DNA of 64,000 nucleotides from Sandaracinobacteroides sp041675905 (GCA_041675905.1 JBAYSX010000001.1:1-64000); one strand, 5' to 3'. Shown: positions 44,897 through 54,671, numbered from the stretch's first letter. The notes: a model not told the origin generated them from the letters alone. Numbers and translations: made by a program.

Positions 44897-44906
44897 CAGC
44901 CCGCCT

Positions 44907-44932
44907 CCGTGCGGTCAGGCATGACCGCACGG
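44907..44932 (-). terminator. perfect hairpin between argG and the AI-2E gene
   Basis: On the minus strand, CCGTGCGGTCA and TGACCGCACGG form an 11-bp stem with a 4-base loop, 29 bases after the argG stop. It lacks a U-tract and its 3' arm ends just before the next gene's ribosome site, so it may end the argG message or partly mask that site. Confidence 0.6.
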
Positions 44933-44961
44933 AAAGGAATGCACCAGATATCTGCGCTTTG

Positions 44962-46173
44962 CTAGCGGTCTCGCTGGCCGAGAATCCGCAGGCGCAGTGC
45001 ATTCAGGCGGATGAAGCCCTCGGCGTCGCGTTGATCATAGGCTCCGGCGTCGTCCTCGAAGGTGACGATTTTGGGCGAATACAGGCTGAACGGCGATTTG
45101 CGCCCGACGACCTGGACGCTGCCCTTGTAGAGTTTGCAGCGCACTGTGCCGGTTACCTTTTCCTGACTGTGATCGATGGCGGCTTGCAGCATTTCGCGTT
45201 CGGGCGAGAACCAGAAACCGTTATAGAGCAGTTCCGCATAGCGCGGCATCAGCTCGTCTTTCAAATGCGCCGCACCACGATCCAGCGTGATCGATTCGAT
45301 GCCGCGATGCGCCGCATGCCAGATGGTGCCCCCCGGTGTTTCATACATGCCGCGCGACTTCATGCCGACGAAGCGGTTTTCCACCAGATCGAGCCTTCCG
45401 ATGCCATGCAACTTGCCCAGATCGTTCAGGCGGGCGAGCAAGGATGCGGGCGACAATCCCTCGCCGTCGATGGCGACCGGATCGCCGCGTTCGAAATCGA
45501 TGGTGATATATTGCGGTGTATCCGGCGCGGTTTCCGGGTTATCGGTGCGGCTGTAGACATACTCCGGCACTTCTTCCCACGGATCTTCCAGCACCTTTCC
45601 TTCGGACGAGGTGTGCAGCAGATTGGCGTCGGTGGAGAAGGGGCTTTCGCCGCGCTTGTCGCGCGGGATCGGGATTTGATGGGCTTCGGCAAACGCAATC
45701 AGCGCTTCCCGGCTGGTCAGATCCCATTCGCGCCACGGCGCGATGATGCGGATATCCGGGTTGAGGGCGTAATAGCCCAGTTCGAAGCGCACCTGATCAT
45801 TGCCCTTGCCGGTCGCGCCATGGGAAACGGCGTCGGCCCCGACTTCCTTGGCGATTTCAATCTGACGTTTGGAGATCAGCGGGCGGGCAATGGAAGTGCC
45901 GAGCAGATATTGCCCTTCATAGAGCGCGTTGGCGCGCATCATCGGGGCAACATAATCGCTGACGAATTCCTCGCGCAGATCGTCGATGAAGATCTGTTTG
46001 ACGCCCATCATTTCGGCCTTGTGGCGGGCCGGTTCCAGCTCCTCGCCCTGACCGAGGTCGGCGGTGAAGGTCACCACTTCGCAATTATAGGTTGTTTGTA
46101 GCCATTTCAGGATGACCGACGTATCGAGCCCGCCCGAAAACGCCAGAACCACCTTTTTCACCGCATCCGACAT
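44962..46173 (-). CDS. argG: argininosuccinate synthase
   Basis: 403 residues. Joins citrulline and aspartate with ATP in arginine synthesis. N-type ATP pyrophosphatase motif AFSGGLDTSV (11-20), then SHGATGKGNDQVRFE and TPGGTIW-type segments as in ArgG. Complete at the usual length of about 400. Confidence 0.97.
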   Translation of the reverse strand: MSDAVKKVVLAFSGGLDTSVILKWLQTTYNCEVVTFTADLGQGEELEPARHKAEMMGVKQIFIDDLREEFVSDYVAPMMRANALYEGQYLLGTSIARPLISKRQIEIAKEVGADAVSHGATGKGNDQVRFELGYYALNPDIRIIAPWREWDLTSREALIAFAEAHQIPIPRDKRGESPFSTDANLLHTSSEGKVLEDPWEEVPEYVYSRTDNPETAPDTPQYITIDFERGDPVAIDGEGLSPASLLARLNDLGKLHGIGRLDLVENRFVGMKSRGMYETPGGTIWHAAHRGIESITLDRGAAHLKDELMPRYAELLYNGFWFSPEREMLQAAIDHSQEKVTGTVRCKLYKGSVQVVGRKSPFSLYSPKIVTFEDDAGAYDQRDAEGFIRLNALRLRILGQRDR

Positions 46174-46280
46174 CTATCCGATACCCTTTCACCAGAAGCC
46201 GGTCGATTACCGGCAGGGCGTGGCACAGGGCAAGGAAAGAAATTGCCGTTGGGCCGAACTGCGACTATGGGAGCCCATCC

Positions 46281-48302
46281 ATGGAGCGCCAGCCCTCCCG
46301 TTCCTCGCGGCGTAAATCGCCTTCCCGTCATCCGGTGCGCCGACTGGTGCTCAGGCTGCTGGTGGCTGTGCTGGCTGTGACGGCGTTTGTGGCACTGGGG
46401 ATTGCTATTGCGGTGGCGACGGCGTCGTCTTCCTTGCCCACCTACACCGAGATGATGAAATCGCCGCAGGGGCAATCGGTGGTGATTCGCGCCGCCGATG
46501 GCGAGGAACTGGTGACGATCGGCCCCAGCTATGGCCGCTGGATTCCCTATGCCGAAATCCCCGCCGTGATGGTGGAAGCGATGAAAGCGGTGGAGGATCG
46601 CCGCTATGACTGGCATCCGGGCGTCGACCCGATCGGTCTGGCACGCGCGGCTTATGTGAACTGGCGGCAGGGCAGCAAGGTGCAGGGTGGTTCGACGATA
46701 ACGCAGCAGCTGGCGCGCAATATCTTTCTGACATCATCCAAGAATTACAGTCGCAAGGTGCGCGAAGTGATTCTGGCGATGGCTATCGAGCGCCGGTTTA
46801 CCAAGCAGCAGATCATGGAACTTTATTTGAACCGCGTGTATTTCGGCGGCGGCGCTTATGGCATCGATGCTGCATCCCGGCGGTTTTACGGACATCCGGC
46901 AACGCAGCTGACCCTGGAGCAGGCCGCGATTATTGCAGGCCTGGTGAAGGCGCCGAGCCGCTATTCACCGACGGCAGATCCGGAGCGCGCGCGGGGACGG
47001 GCGAAAATCGTGATCCATACCATGGCTGACAGCGGCGCGATCACACCTTCGGCGGCCACCGCCGCCGATGTCGACGGGGTACGGTTTGTCGTCGACCATG
47101 AACGCACCGGCAGCGTGCGTTATTTCACCGACTGGATAATGGGGCAACTGGATACGCTGACCGACGAGGTGGAAGAACCGCTGGAAGTGGTGACTTCGCT
47201 GATGCCGGAGCAGCAGGCGGCAGCCGAGGCGGCGGTGCATACGCAGGAGATCGGCGGCACCCAGGCAGCGATCATCGCGATGCGCACCGATGGCGCGGTG
47301 ACGGCACTGGTGGGTGGGCGGAATTACGCCACGAGCATTTACAACCGGGCCACGACGGCGCGGCGGCAATCCGGTTCATCGTTCAAGCTGTTCCCCTATC
47401 TGGTGGCGCTGGAAGAGGGGATGAAGCCGGACGATATGGTGGTTGATGAGCCGATCCGTGTGGGAAACTGGTCGCCGCGCAACGCCAACGGGCGATTCGT
47501 GGGTCCGGTGACACTGCGGGAGGCGTTCGCGCGGTCGATCAATACCGTCGCCGTGAGACTTGGCGTGCGTTATGGTACGGACGCAGTGTCGCGGATGGCG
47601 CGCCGCATGGGTATCACCACGCCCGTCGATACCGGAGCGGCGATGGTGTTGGGTACGTCTGATACGACGTTGATCGAGATGACAGCCGCCTATGCCGCCA
47701 TTGCCAACAATGGGCGCGAGGTACGGCCATGGGGGATTCAGTCCATCACCACGGCGTCCGGGCGGATGGTGTATAACCGCGAAAGGGAAACACCGCGCGT
47801 GCTGGTTGCCCCGTTCGTCGCGGCCTACATGACCGACCTGTTGCGCGCCGCTGTGGAGACCGGAACCGGACGGGCGGCGCAGATCGGTCGACCGTTGGCC
47901 GGCAAGACAGGGACAACCAGTTCCGGCAAGGATGGGCTGTTCATCGGCTTTACGCCCGAGCTGGTATCGGGCGTGTGGATGGGACGTGACGACGCGAAAC
48001 CGGTACGCGGGCTGGCCGGCGGTCAGGCTCCTGCGCGGATTTTTCAGGCGTTTATGTCGAAAGCCGTGGCCGGGACGGAGGCCAGTGATTTGTCGGACGA
48101 TGTGGAAGTGCCGGATTTCGGGATCGAGCCGGACGATCAGGTTTATGGCATTACGGCGGATGGTGTAGTCGACGATGGCATGATTCCCACCGCCCCGGCG
48201 GCATCGGCATCGGATGCGGCTGTGGAGCCAGAGCCGTTGTCAGACGCGTGGCTGGATCATGTTACCCGCAACACTTCGGAGAATCCGGCAAATATACCGT
48301 AA
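46281..48302 (+). CDS. class A penicillin-binding protein (PBP1A family)
   Basis: 673 residues: basic cytoplasmic N-terminus, one membrane helix (about 22-48), a GT51 glycosyltransferase domain (EDRRYDWHPGVD, GGSTITQQLARN, ERRFTKQQIMELYLNRVYFG) and a transpeptidase domain with SGSSFK, SIN and KTGTT motifs. Polymerises and cross-links peptidoglycan. Shorter than PBP1A of E. coli, with an acidic C-terminal tail. Divergent from argG; GGGAG precedes the ATG. Confidence 0.93.
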   Translation: MERQPSRSSRRKSPSRHPVRRLVLRLLVAVLAVTAFVALGIAIAVATASSSLPTYTEMMKSPQGQSVVIRAADGEELVTIGPSYGRWIPYAEIPAVMVEAMKAVEDRRYDWHPGVDPIGLARAAYVNWRQGSKVQGGSTITQQLARNIFLTSSKNYSRKVREVILAMAIERRFTKQQIMELYLNRVYFGGGAYGIDAASRRFYGHPATQLTLEQAAIIAGLVKAPSRYSPTADPERARGRAKIVIHTMADSGAITPSAATAADVDGVRFVVDHERTGSVRYFTDWIMGQLDTLTDEVEEPLEVVTSLMPEQQAAAEAAVHTQEIGGTQAAIIAMRTDGAVTALVGGRNYATSIYNRATTARRQSGSSFKLFPYLVALEEGMKPDDMVVDEPIRVGNWSPRNANGRFVGPVTLREAFARSINTVAVRLGVRYGTDAVSRMARRMGITTPVDTGAAMVLGTSDTTLIEMTAAYAAIANNGREVRPWGIQSITTASGRMVYNRERETPRVLVAPFVAAYMTDLLRAAVETGTGRAAQIGRPLAGKTGTTSSGKDGLFIGFTPELVSGVWMGRDDAKPVRGLAGGQAPARIFQAFMSKAVAGTEASDLSDDVEVPDFGIEPDDQVYGITADGVVDDGMIPTAPAASASDAAVEPEPLSDAWLDHVTRNTSENPANIP

Positions 48303-48389
48303 CGGCAACGGGTGAAGGATGATGGTTTCCATCCATAAGTTCATGCTGCTGCTGTTGACGGTCGTGCGGCCTGTTCCCGGACCCCCTGC

Positions 48390-49073
48390 CTATCTGTTTT
48401 CAGAATCAAGGCCGAGATAGGCGAGCGCCATGGCCAGGGCCTCCGACTGGAACTCGCTGGTGGCGATGGCCAGTGCGGGTGGTACGGGTGAAGTGTCCTG
48501 CAGTATAGCCACCACCAGCGCGTTGCGCAGGATGTTGTGCAGATATTTCGCTTTTGTCCGCACGTCGCCGCCGATGCAGTTGGCGTGCAATTCCAGCATC
48601 GCGCCCAGTCTGTCGGCGACATGCCGGTTCACGCTTGCACCGCTTTCCGCCAGAAACGGATTGGACAGCCGTTGCCGCTCGGCAACGCGCAACATGCCGG
48701 CATCCTGACGAAAGGAACTGAAGAGAATATTGATGTAGAATGTCACCACATCGGTAACATTTTTGCCTTGCCATAACTCCGGTTCGGTAAGGGCATCGAA
48801 CTGGTCTTTTCGGGTTCTGTAGTAGGACGAAAAGACAGTGTGGAGGATCGCTTCCTTGTCGGCGAAGCGCGTATAAATCGCGCCAACAGAAACGCCGGAC
48901 TCGCGCGATATATCCATGACAGACGTATTCTCGAACCCCTTTGCGGAAAACAGGGAAACGGCTGCATCGACAATTTTTACAAGTGTCTTTCGGCTCCGTT
49001 CCTGCTGTGGTGCGAAAGTCCATTCGGAATGATCGGCCCACTTGATAATTTCTTTTGATACGTCGTTCGTCAC
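48390..49073 (-). CDS. TetR/AcrR-family transcriptional regulator
   Basis: 227 residues. N-terminal helix-turn-helix (about 25-70, KIVDAAVSLFSAKGF then TSVMDISRESGVSVGAIYTRFADKEAIL), C-terminal ligand-binding helical domain of unknown specificity. Start is a GTG at 49073 (reading MTNDVSKEII). It is divergent from the P450-led cluster with a 216-base gap that contains a 22-bp palindrome just after a promoter; it probably represses the cluster until the substrate or its CoA ester binds. Confidence 0.9.
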   Translation of the reverse strand: MTNDVSKEIIKWADHSEWTFAPQQERSRKTLVKIVDAAVSLFSAKGFENTSVMDISRESGVSVGAIYTRFADKEAILHTVFSSYYRTRKDQFDALTEPELWQGKNVTDVVTFYINILFSSFRQDAGMLRVAERQRLSNPFLAESGASVNRHVADRLGAMLELHANCIGGDVRTKAKYLHNILRNALVVAILQDTSPVPPALAIATSEFQSEALAMALAYLGLDSENR

Positions 49074-49154
49074 TTAAATCCACTCTCGCTGGTCGTGCCC
49101 CGGGCACCCAATCTTGTGGCCGGTGAATGGCACAGGCCGGCGCTTCGGGTGATA

Positions 49155-49182
49155 TTGACACGCAACGGCTGCGGCCATAAAA
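49155..49182 (+). promoter_or_regulatory. putative sigma-70 promoter of the P450 cluster
   Basis: TTGACA (49155-49160), a 16-base spacer and ATAAAA (49177-49182), a full -35 and a moderate -10, pointing to the P450 gene about 108 bases downstream. The candidate TetR operator starts two bases later, at the likely transcription start. Confidence 0.55.
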
Positions 49183-49183
49183 G

Positions 49184-49205
49184 CAGAATCAGAGTTCTGA
49201 TACTG
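49184..49205. promoter_or_regulatory. candidate TetR operator, 22-bp palindrome
   Basis: CAGAATCAGA - GT - TCTGATACTG: ten-base arms with nine matches around a two-base centre. It follows the P450 promoter directly, so binding would block initiation. The pairing with this regulator is inferred from position. Confidence 0.6.
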
Positions 49206-49221
49206 TTTAACTCCGTCCGGC

Positions 49222-49235
49222 GGTGGATGTCCACC
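49222..49235. repeat. second small palindrome in the P450 leader
   Basis: GGTGGA - TG - TCCACC, perfect six-base arms, 55 bases before the P450 start. Could be a leader hairpin or a second protein site. Confidence 0.35.
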
Positions 49236-49289
49236 ACAACAAAAACAGAATGTGTCGGGGTTGCAGATGGATATTGGGCGGGAGCAAGA

Positions 49290-50576
49290 ATGTTGGAGAA
49301 TATCAACGTCGCGGATCAGGGGCCAAGCTTCACTGATCCGGAAGTCATAGAATGTCCTTTTCCGGTTTATGACCATCTGCTGGAAGAACAGCCGGTGTAT
49401 CGCGACCCGGTGACGGGGTTTTACATCGTCACGCGCTATGACGATGTGCGCCGTGTTATTCTGGATCCTGAAACATTTGTCAGTGGCGGAATTGTCGAGC
49501 ATGTGCGTGACGGCATCCAGGCGTCACGCGCAGCCCGGATGCGGGAAGTCTATGTCGAGAAAGGCTGGCTCCCCGGACCATCCTTGTCCCAGCAGGACGA
49601 ACCGCGACACAGCCAGACACGCGGTATCTTCGAGCAGGCGTTTCGGGCGGGCAGAATCAAGGAACTCGACCCGATTGTCCGCGATACGGCATATGAGCTG
49701 GTTGATGATTTTATCGCCGACGGCCGTTGCGAGTTCGTTTCACAGTTTGCGGTGCCGCTGCCGCTGAGGGTGATCGGCATCCAGATGGGCGCCAGGATGG
49801 AAGATCTCTGGAAGATCAAGGACTGGACCAACGCCTATATCATGCGCCTCGGTCTTCTCCAGACGGAAGAGGAGGAACTCGCTACGATCGAGGCGGAGAT
49901 CGAAGCGCAACATTACTTCAAGAAGATATTCGATGATCTGCGCGAGACTCCGGACGCCACGCTTCTGAGCGATCTCGTCAACACGTCTACAAGCGACGGC
50001 AGGCGGCTGACCGACGAGGAGCTTTTCGCACACATTATGGCGGATACGTTCGTAGGTGGCAGTGAGACCACGACCAATGCGTTGTCCGCCGGAATCATGC
50101 TGCTGGCGCGCAATCCGCAGCAGGGCCAGTTGCTGCGGAGCGATCCCGATAAATATCTGCGACCGTTCATCGAGGAGGTGTTGCGCCTGGAGTCGCCGGT
50201 GCAGTTGCTGCATCGCGTCGCCGCGCGCGATGCGGAAATTGCCGGAGTCACCATTCCGGCGGGTGCGCTGGTGGGCGTTTGCTATGGAGCAGCCAACCGC
50301 GATGCGCGGCGGTTCGAATGCCCGTCGAAACTGGATATCGACCGGCCCGGCGCGGGGGCGCATATGGCGTTTGGTGCAGGGATTCATCATTGTCTTGGCG
50401 CGCCTCTGGCGCGGCGGGAACTGTACTGGGGTTTTCGCGCCGTGCTGGAGCGGCTGGATGACATCCAGCTTGACGAGGCAGCAAACGATTATGCGCATCT
50501 CCCCAATCTGATGTTGCGGGCATTAAAGGAACTCCACATCACTTTCCGCGTGCGGGAGCCCCGGCATGACGGATGA
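49290..50576 (+). CDS. cytochrome P450 monooxygenase
   Basis: 428 residues from MLENINVADQG (GGGAG six bases upstream; longer in-frame starts lack homology). Bacterial soluble P450: I-helix GGSETTT (256-262), ExxR (Glu296-Arg299), and heme loop FGAGIHHCLG with Cys368. Hydroxylates a hydrophobic substrate with O2 and two electrons; class I partners (ferredoxin, reductase) are not in the window. First gene of the cluster, overlapping the NTF2-like gene by 11 bases. Confidence 0.95.
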   Translation: MLENINVADQGPSFTDPEVIECPFPVYDHLLEEQPVYRDPVTGFYIVTRYDDVRRVILDPETFVSGGIVEHVRDGIQASRAARMREVYVEKGWLPGPSLSQQDEPRHSQTRGIFEQAFRAGRIKELDPIVRDTAYELVDDFIADGRCEFVSQFAVPLPLRVIGIQMGARMEDLWKIKDWTNAYIMRLGLLQTEEEELATIEAEIEAQHYFKKIFDDLRETPDATLLSDLVNTSTSDGRRLTDEELFAHIMADTFVGGSETTTNALSAGIMLLARNPQQGQLLRSDPDKYLRPFIEEVLRLESPVQLLHRVAARDAEIAGVTIPAGALVGVCYGAANRDARRFECPSKLDIDRPGAGAHMAFGAGIHHCLGAPLARRELYWGFRAVLERLDDIQLDEAANDYAHLPNLMLRALKELHITFRVREPRHDG

Positions 50577-51021
50577 TCTGGCCTCCCGCCTCGCGCTGAT
50601 GGAAGATATCGAAGCCATCAGACGGCTGAAGCACCATTACTGCGCATTGTGCGACGAGAATTATAACGCCCCCGCACTGGCGGCGCTGTTCACAGAGGAT
50701 GGCGTGTGGGATGCCGGGGAGGATTATGGCCGGTATGCCGGGCGTACCGCGATTGAAAATTTCTTCGCGGGGATGCCGAAGGCGGTGAGCTTCTCCGTGC
50801 ACACGGCCCTTAACGACATCATCGACGTGAAGGGCGATGTGGCTGAAGGCCGCTGGCGCGCGATCATCCCCGCCACCCTGCGTATCGACGGACGCGAGAC
50901 GCCCTATTGGTTGTTCAGTGAATATGACGATGCGTTTCGCAAGGTGGATGGGGAATGGCGCTTCACGCGTTTGCGGTCAATCATCCATCGTTCCTCGCCC
51001 CATATGGCGGGCTGGGTTTGA
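50566..51021 (+). CDS. NTF2/SnoaL-like small enzyme
   Basis: 151 residues with the cone-shaped NTF2-like fold signs: DIEAIRRLKHHYCALCDENY, the ALFTEDGVWDAG strand-helix and the SEYDDAFRKVDGEWRFTRLR C-terminal strands. Relatives include dehydratases, isomerases (ketosteroid isomerase) and SnoaL-like cyclases that act on cyclic metabolites. Overlap with the P450 gene implies co-translation and a role on the P450 product. Reaction unknown. Confidence 0.85.
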   Translation: MTDDLASRLALMEDIEAIRRLKHHYCALCDENYNAPALAALFTEDGVWDAGEDYGRYAGRTAIENFFAGMPKAVSFSVHTALNDIIDVKGDVAEGRWRAIIPATLRIDGRETPYWLFSEYDDAFRKVDGEWRFTRLRSIIHRSSPHMAGWV

Positions 51022-51098
51022 GCGGCGAACCCGTCTGCCCGGAGCCTGGCGTCACCAGATAAAAGACACCCGGGATAACGGGGCGATCAGGAGGAATT

Positions 51099-52256
51099 AT
51101 GGACACCACAGGATTAACCGGTGTGGCGCGGCACGCGGAAGCACTGTTCACGCCTTTTCGCATCGCGGGCCTCAGCCTGGAGAACCGGCTGGTGATGGCG
51201 CCAATGACGCGCTGTTTTTCGCCGGGCGGTGTGCCCGGAGCCGACGTTGCCGCCTATTATCGGCGGCGTGCAGAGGGCGGCGTCGGGCTCATTATCACCG
51301 AGGGTACATGGATACCCCATGCGGGCGCCTCCAACGACGAGAATGTTCCCCGTTTTTATGGAGAAGATGCGCTTGCCGGCTGGAAGAAGGTGGTCGATGC
51401 GGTTCACGCGGCCGGCGGACGCATTATGCCCCAGCTTTGGCATGTGGGTTTGCAGATCAAACCCGTGATTGAAGGAATTTATGACGCCAAAGGCATGGTC
51501 GAGCCGCGCCATGTCGGCCCTTCCGGTATTGTTGGCGGCATCGGGACGCCGCTTGCCCCGATGGCGCCGCCCATGACAAAGGTGCAAATCGACGAGGTGC
51601 GCGAAGCCTATGTCTCGGCTGCCGTTTCGGCCTTCCAACTTGGCTTTGACGGTGTCGAGCTGCATGCCGCGCACGGCTATGTGATCGACCAGTTTCTCTG
51701 GGAAGCAACGAACCGGCGCACGGACGACTATGGCGGTTCCTTCGCGAACCGGTCGCGCTTTGCCGCCGGGATTGTGGCGGGCATCCGGCGCGCGACAGCT
51801 CCGGATTTTCCGATCCTTTTCCGGATTTCGCAATGGAAGGCGCAGGATTACACAGCCCGTCTGGCGCAAAATCCGCAGGAACTGGAAGCCGTCATTTCGC
51901 CTCTTGTCGAGGCAGGGGTTGACCTGTTCGACTGTTCCACCCGGCGTTTCGGGGAGCCGGAGTTTGCCGGTTCCGACCTCAACCTTGCAGGCTGGGTAAA
52001 GAAACTGTCCGGCGTGCCTGTCATGACGGTTGGATCGGTAGGCCTGGACCGTGAGATGCTCGACACGCTCTTTGGAGAGACTGCGGCACCGGCAAGTATC
52101 GACCAGGCCCTTGCCATGCTGGAGCGTCACGATGTCGACCTGATCGGGGTCGGACGGGGGCTGATTTCCAATCCCGACTGGGCACACAAGGTCAGAAAAG
52201 GACAATTCGACAGGCTGTCACCTTATGTGCCCGCTCTTCTGGAGACACTGGAATAG
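51099..52256 (+). CDS. Old Yellow Enzyme family NADH:flavin oxidoreductase
   Basis: 385 residues. FMN-binding TIM barrel: N-terminal LFTPFRIAGLSLENRLVMAPMTR, QLWHVGLQ, HAAHGYVIDQFLWEATNRRTDDYGG active-site loops, and C-terminal GRGLISNPDW. Such enzymes reduce activated C=C bonds (enones) or dienoyl-CoA-type substrates; some take part in steroid/terpene breakdown. AGGAGG precedes the ATG. 78 bases after the NTF2-like gene. Confidence 0.92.
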   Translation: MDTTGLTGVARHAEALFTPFRIAGLSLENRLVMAPMTRCFSPGGVPGADVAAYYRRRAEGGVGLIITEGTWIPHAGASNDENVPRFYGEDALAGWKKVVDAVHAAGGRIMPQLWHVGLQIKPVIEGIYDAKGMVEPRHVGPSGIVGGIGTPLAPMAPPMTKVQIDEVREAYVSAAVSAFQLGFDGVELHAAHGYVIDQFLWEATNRRTDDYGGSFANRSRFAAGIVAGIRRATAPDFPILFRISQWKAQDYTARLAQNPQELEAVISPLVEAGVDLFDCSTRRFGEPEFAGSDLNLAGWVKKLSGVPVMTVGSVGLDREMLDTLFGETAAPASIDQALAMLERHDVDLIGVGRGLISNPDWAHKVRKGQFDRLSPYVPALLETLE

Positions 52257-52339
52257 ACAGAGGGGCTGATCCTTAACAATAAGCCATGCCGGTCAAGAAT
52301 AAATGCAGCGTAAATAAATATTATGCAGAGGAGGAAGTA

Positions 52340-54661
52340 TTGAAAACATCAACGAGGTTCGAAGGGGTAACTGGCCGATCGATTTTTCTGGCCGGATTGT
52401 CCCTGTGCGCGCTGGCCGCCGCTCCCGCAGGGGCGCAGACGGCAGGAGAGGCAGCGCCCGTTACTCCCGCCAGTACCGGTGTGGCGGACATTATCGTGAC
52501 GGCGCAGAAACGCGCCGAAAATCTTCAGTCGGTGCCGATTGCGGTATCTGCGGTAAGCGGCGAGATGGTGGAGAATCTGCAGGCGGTTACGCTGCAGGGA
52601 TTGCAGGGCGCGGTGCCCTCCATCCAGATCGGCAGCTTCGGCAATACACCCAACACGGCGGTCTTCAGCATTCGCGGCGTCGGCGTGATCGACCCCGATC
52701 CCTATGCGGGAAGCACCGTTTCGATTGTGTCGGATGGCGTTCCGCAATATTTCAGTTATGGCGCCTTGCTCGATCTGTTCGACGTTGAACGCGTGGAGAT
52801 CTTGCGCGGGCCGCAGGGTACATTGTTCGGCGCCAACACCACGGGTGGCGTGGTTAACGTCGTTACGCGCCAGCCGACGGGCGAATTTGGCGGTCGCGCC
52901 GAAATCACCTACGGCAACCGGAACCGGATCGATATCAAGGCAGCGGTCGATTTCCCGATTATCGAGGATCTGCTCGCGGGGAAGGTCGCGGCCTTCCACC
53001 ATGGTCGCGATGGCTGGGTGACGAACATCGTCGATGGCTCCGACATGGGCAGCCAGGATGTCACGGTGGTGCGCGGTTATCTGAAGTTGACGCCTTCGCC
53101 CGATTTTGACGCCACGCTGATCGGCGAATATGCGCGTGCCCGCAATGGCGCGCCGATGATCGTCAATGGCTCCATTCCCGGAGAGGCGCTCTATCTGCCG
53201 CCCGGGCCTGTCGCGGGCGCGAAGTTGCCGATGTACGCCTCTCCCTGTGTTCCTGCCGGTCAGCGTTGTCATGCGCCCAACAAATATTATTCGGCATCCG
53301 CTGGCGAACCTGACATCAGCGACATGAACACGTATCGTCTGACGCTGACGATGAACTGGGCGAATACGGCCATTGGCGACCTTACGTCGATTACCGGCTA
53401 TAAAAAGTTTGATTTGTACGAAACCACCGATCAGGACGGGACGCCACTGCTTTTTCACGCCAACCGTCGACCGACGGAAGGCTGGCAGTTCAATCAGGAA
53501 TTGCGGACCAGTGTTGACCTGACAGATTCGATTCATCTGCTTGTCGGCGGTGCGTATATGAAAACGCATTACGACCTCAGCCAGAATTATGTCATCGAGT
53601 TCGCACTGCCCGGATTCCGGCAGTTTTCCACGCAGGATCAGGATAACTGGTCCGGTTCGTTGTTTGCCCACAGCTATATCGATCTGACCGATCGGCTGCG
53701 GCTCCAGGCTGGCGTCCGTTACACGCACGAGAAGACGGAAATGGAAGCCGGCGTTTTCAATTTTATCAACCTGAACGGGCCGGCAGTCTATGCCGGCGAT
53801 ACACCGCTTGGCGGCTTTGTCGCGCAGGGAAGCAAAAACTGGGACAAGTTCGGCTGGAAACTGGGACTGGATTTCCAGGCGACGGATAATGCGCTGCTTT
53901 ACGGTTATTATGCGCGTGGATTCAAATCAGGCGGTTTCGTGGGCCGCATCACGCTGCCCCAGGATATCGGCCCGTTCGGCCCGGAAACCGTGGATACGTT
54001 CGAAGCCGGCATCAAGGCGGACTGGTTCGGTAACCGCCTCCGTACCAATCTGACCGGATTCTTTACCATCTACAGGGACATGCAACTCGCCCAGATTTAC
54101 TATGCGCCCAATGAGGAAGGCGTTCTGGTTAACGGCAATACCATCGTCAATGCCGCCAAATCCCATATCAAGGGTTTTGAGCTGGAGACGGTGCTGGTTC
54201 CGGTGGAAGGTCTGACACTGAACGGCAGCCTTGCCTATCTGGACGCCAAGTACAAGAACTTCGACTATACCAATATCGGCCTGACAGGCGCGCCGGAGAT
54301 CATCGATCTGTCGGGTTACAGGCTGCAGAATGCGCCAAAATGGGCAGGGTCTGCCAGCGCAGCCTATGAGTTCCGGTTGGGTAACGGCACAACGAGTGCC
54401 AATATCATGTACAATTATACAGGGAAGAAATATAATACCTCTCTGTTAAATACACCGAGAGCCACGATTCAACCTACACATTATGTGAATGCGAATGTTG
54501 AATGGACTCCGGAAAGCGAACGCTGGTCCATTGGTCTGTGGGGGAGGAATCTCTTTGATAACCGGTATATTGCCAGTGTTTATGATGCGCCGGGAATATT
54601 TGCCCTCGTCAATTATGCGGCGCCTCGTGAATATGGCGTAACCTTGAAATATAACTGGTAA
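52340..54661 (+). CDS. TonB-dependent receptor
   Basis: 773 residues starting at a TTG (MKTSTRFEGVTG, signal peptide ending GAQT). I choose it because AGGAGG lies six bases upstream and gives a normal signal peptide; an ATG at 52286 has no ribosome site. Plug domain with DIIVTAQKRAENLQSVPIAVSAV and RVEILRGPQGTLFGANTTGG, 22-strand barrel ending in Trp (TLKYNW). Probably imports the hydrophobic substrate degraded by the surrounding enzymes. Confidence 0.92.
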   Translation: MKTSTRFEGVTGRSIFLAGLSLCALAAAPAGAQTAGEAAPVTPASTGVADIIVTAQKRAENLQSVPIAVSAVSGEMVENLQAVTLQGLQGAVPSIQIGSFGNTPNTAVFSIRGVGVIDPDPYAGSTVSIVSDGVPQYFSYGALLDLFDVERVEILRGPQGTLFGANTTGGVVNVVTRQPTGEFGGRAEITYGNRNRIDIKAAVDFPIIEDLLAGKVAAFHHGRDGWVTNIVDGSDMGSQDVTVVRGYLKLTPSPDFDATLIGEYARARNGAPMIVNGSIPGEALYLPPGPVAGAKLPMYASPCVPAGQRCHAPNKYYSASAGEPDISDMNTYRLTLTMNWANTAIGDLTSITGYKKFDLYETTDQDGTPLLFHANRRPTEGWQFNQELRTSVDLTDSIHLLVGGAYMKTHYDLSQNYVIEFALPGFRQFSTQDQDNWSGSLFAHSYIDLTDRLRLQAGVRYTHEKTEMEAGVFNFINLNGPAVYAGDTPLGGFVAQGSKNWDKFGWKLGLDFQATDNALLYGYYARGFKSGGFVGRITLPQDIGPFGPETVDTFEAGIKADWFGNRLRTNLTGFFTIYRDMQLAQIYYAPNEEGVLVNGNTIVNAAKSHIKGFELETVLVPVEGLTLNGSLAYLDAKYKNFDYTNIGLTGAPEIIDLSGYRLQNAPKWAGSASAAYEFRLGNGTTSANIMYNYTGKKYNTSLLNTPRATIQPTHYVNANVEWTPESERWSIGLWGRNLFDNRYIASVYDAPGIFALVNYAAPREYGVTLKYNW

Positions 54662-54671
54662 TACAAGCATC

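Noticed and set aside
52349..53728. 459-residue minus-strand open frame over the TonB receptor gene
   Set aside because: Antisense shadow of the receptor plug/barrel sequence.
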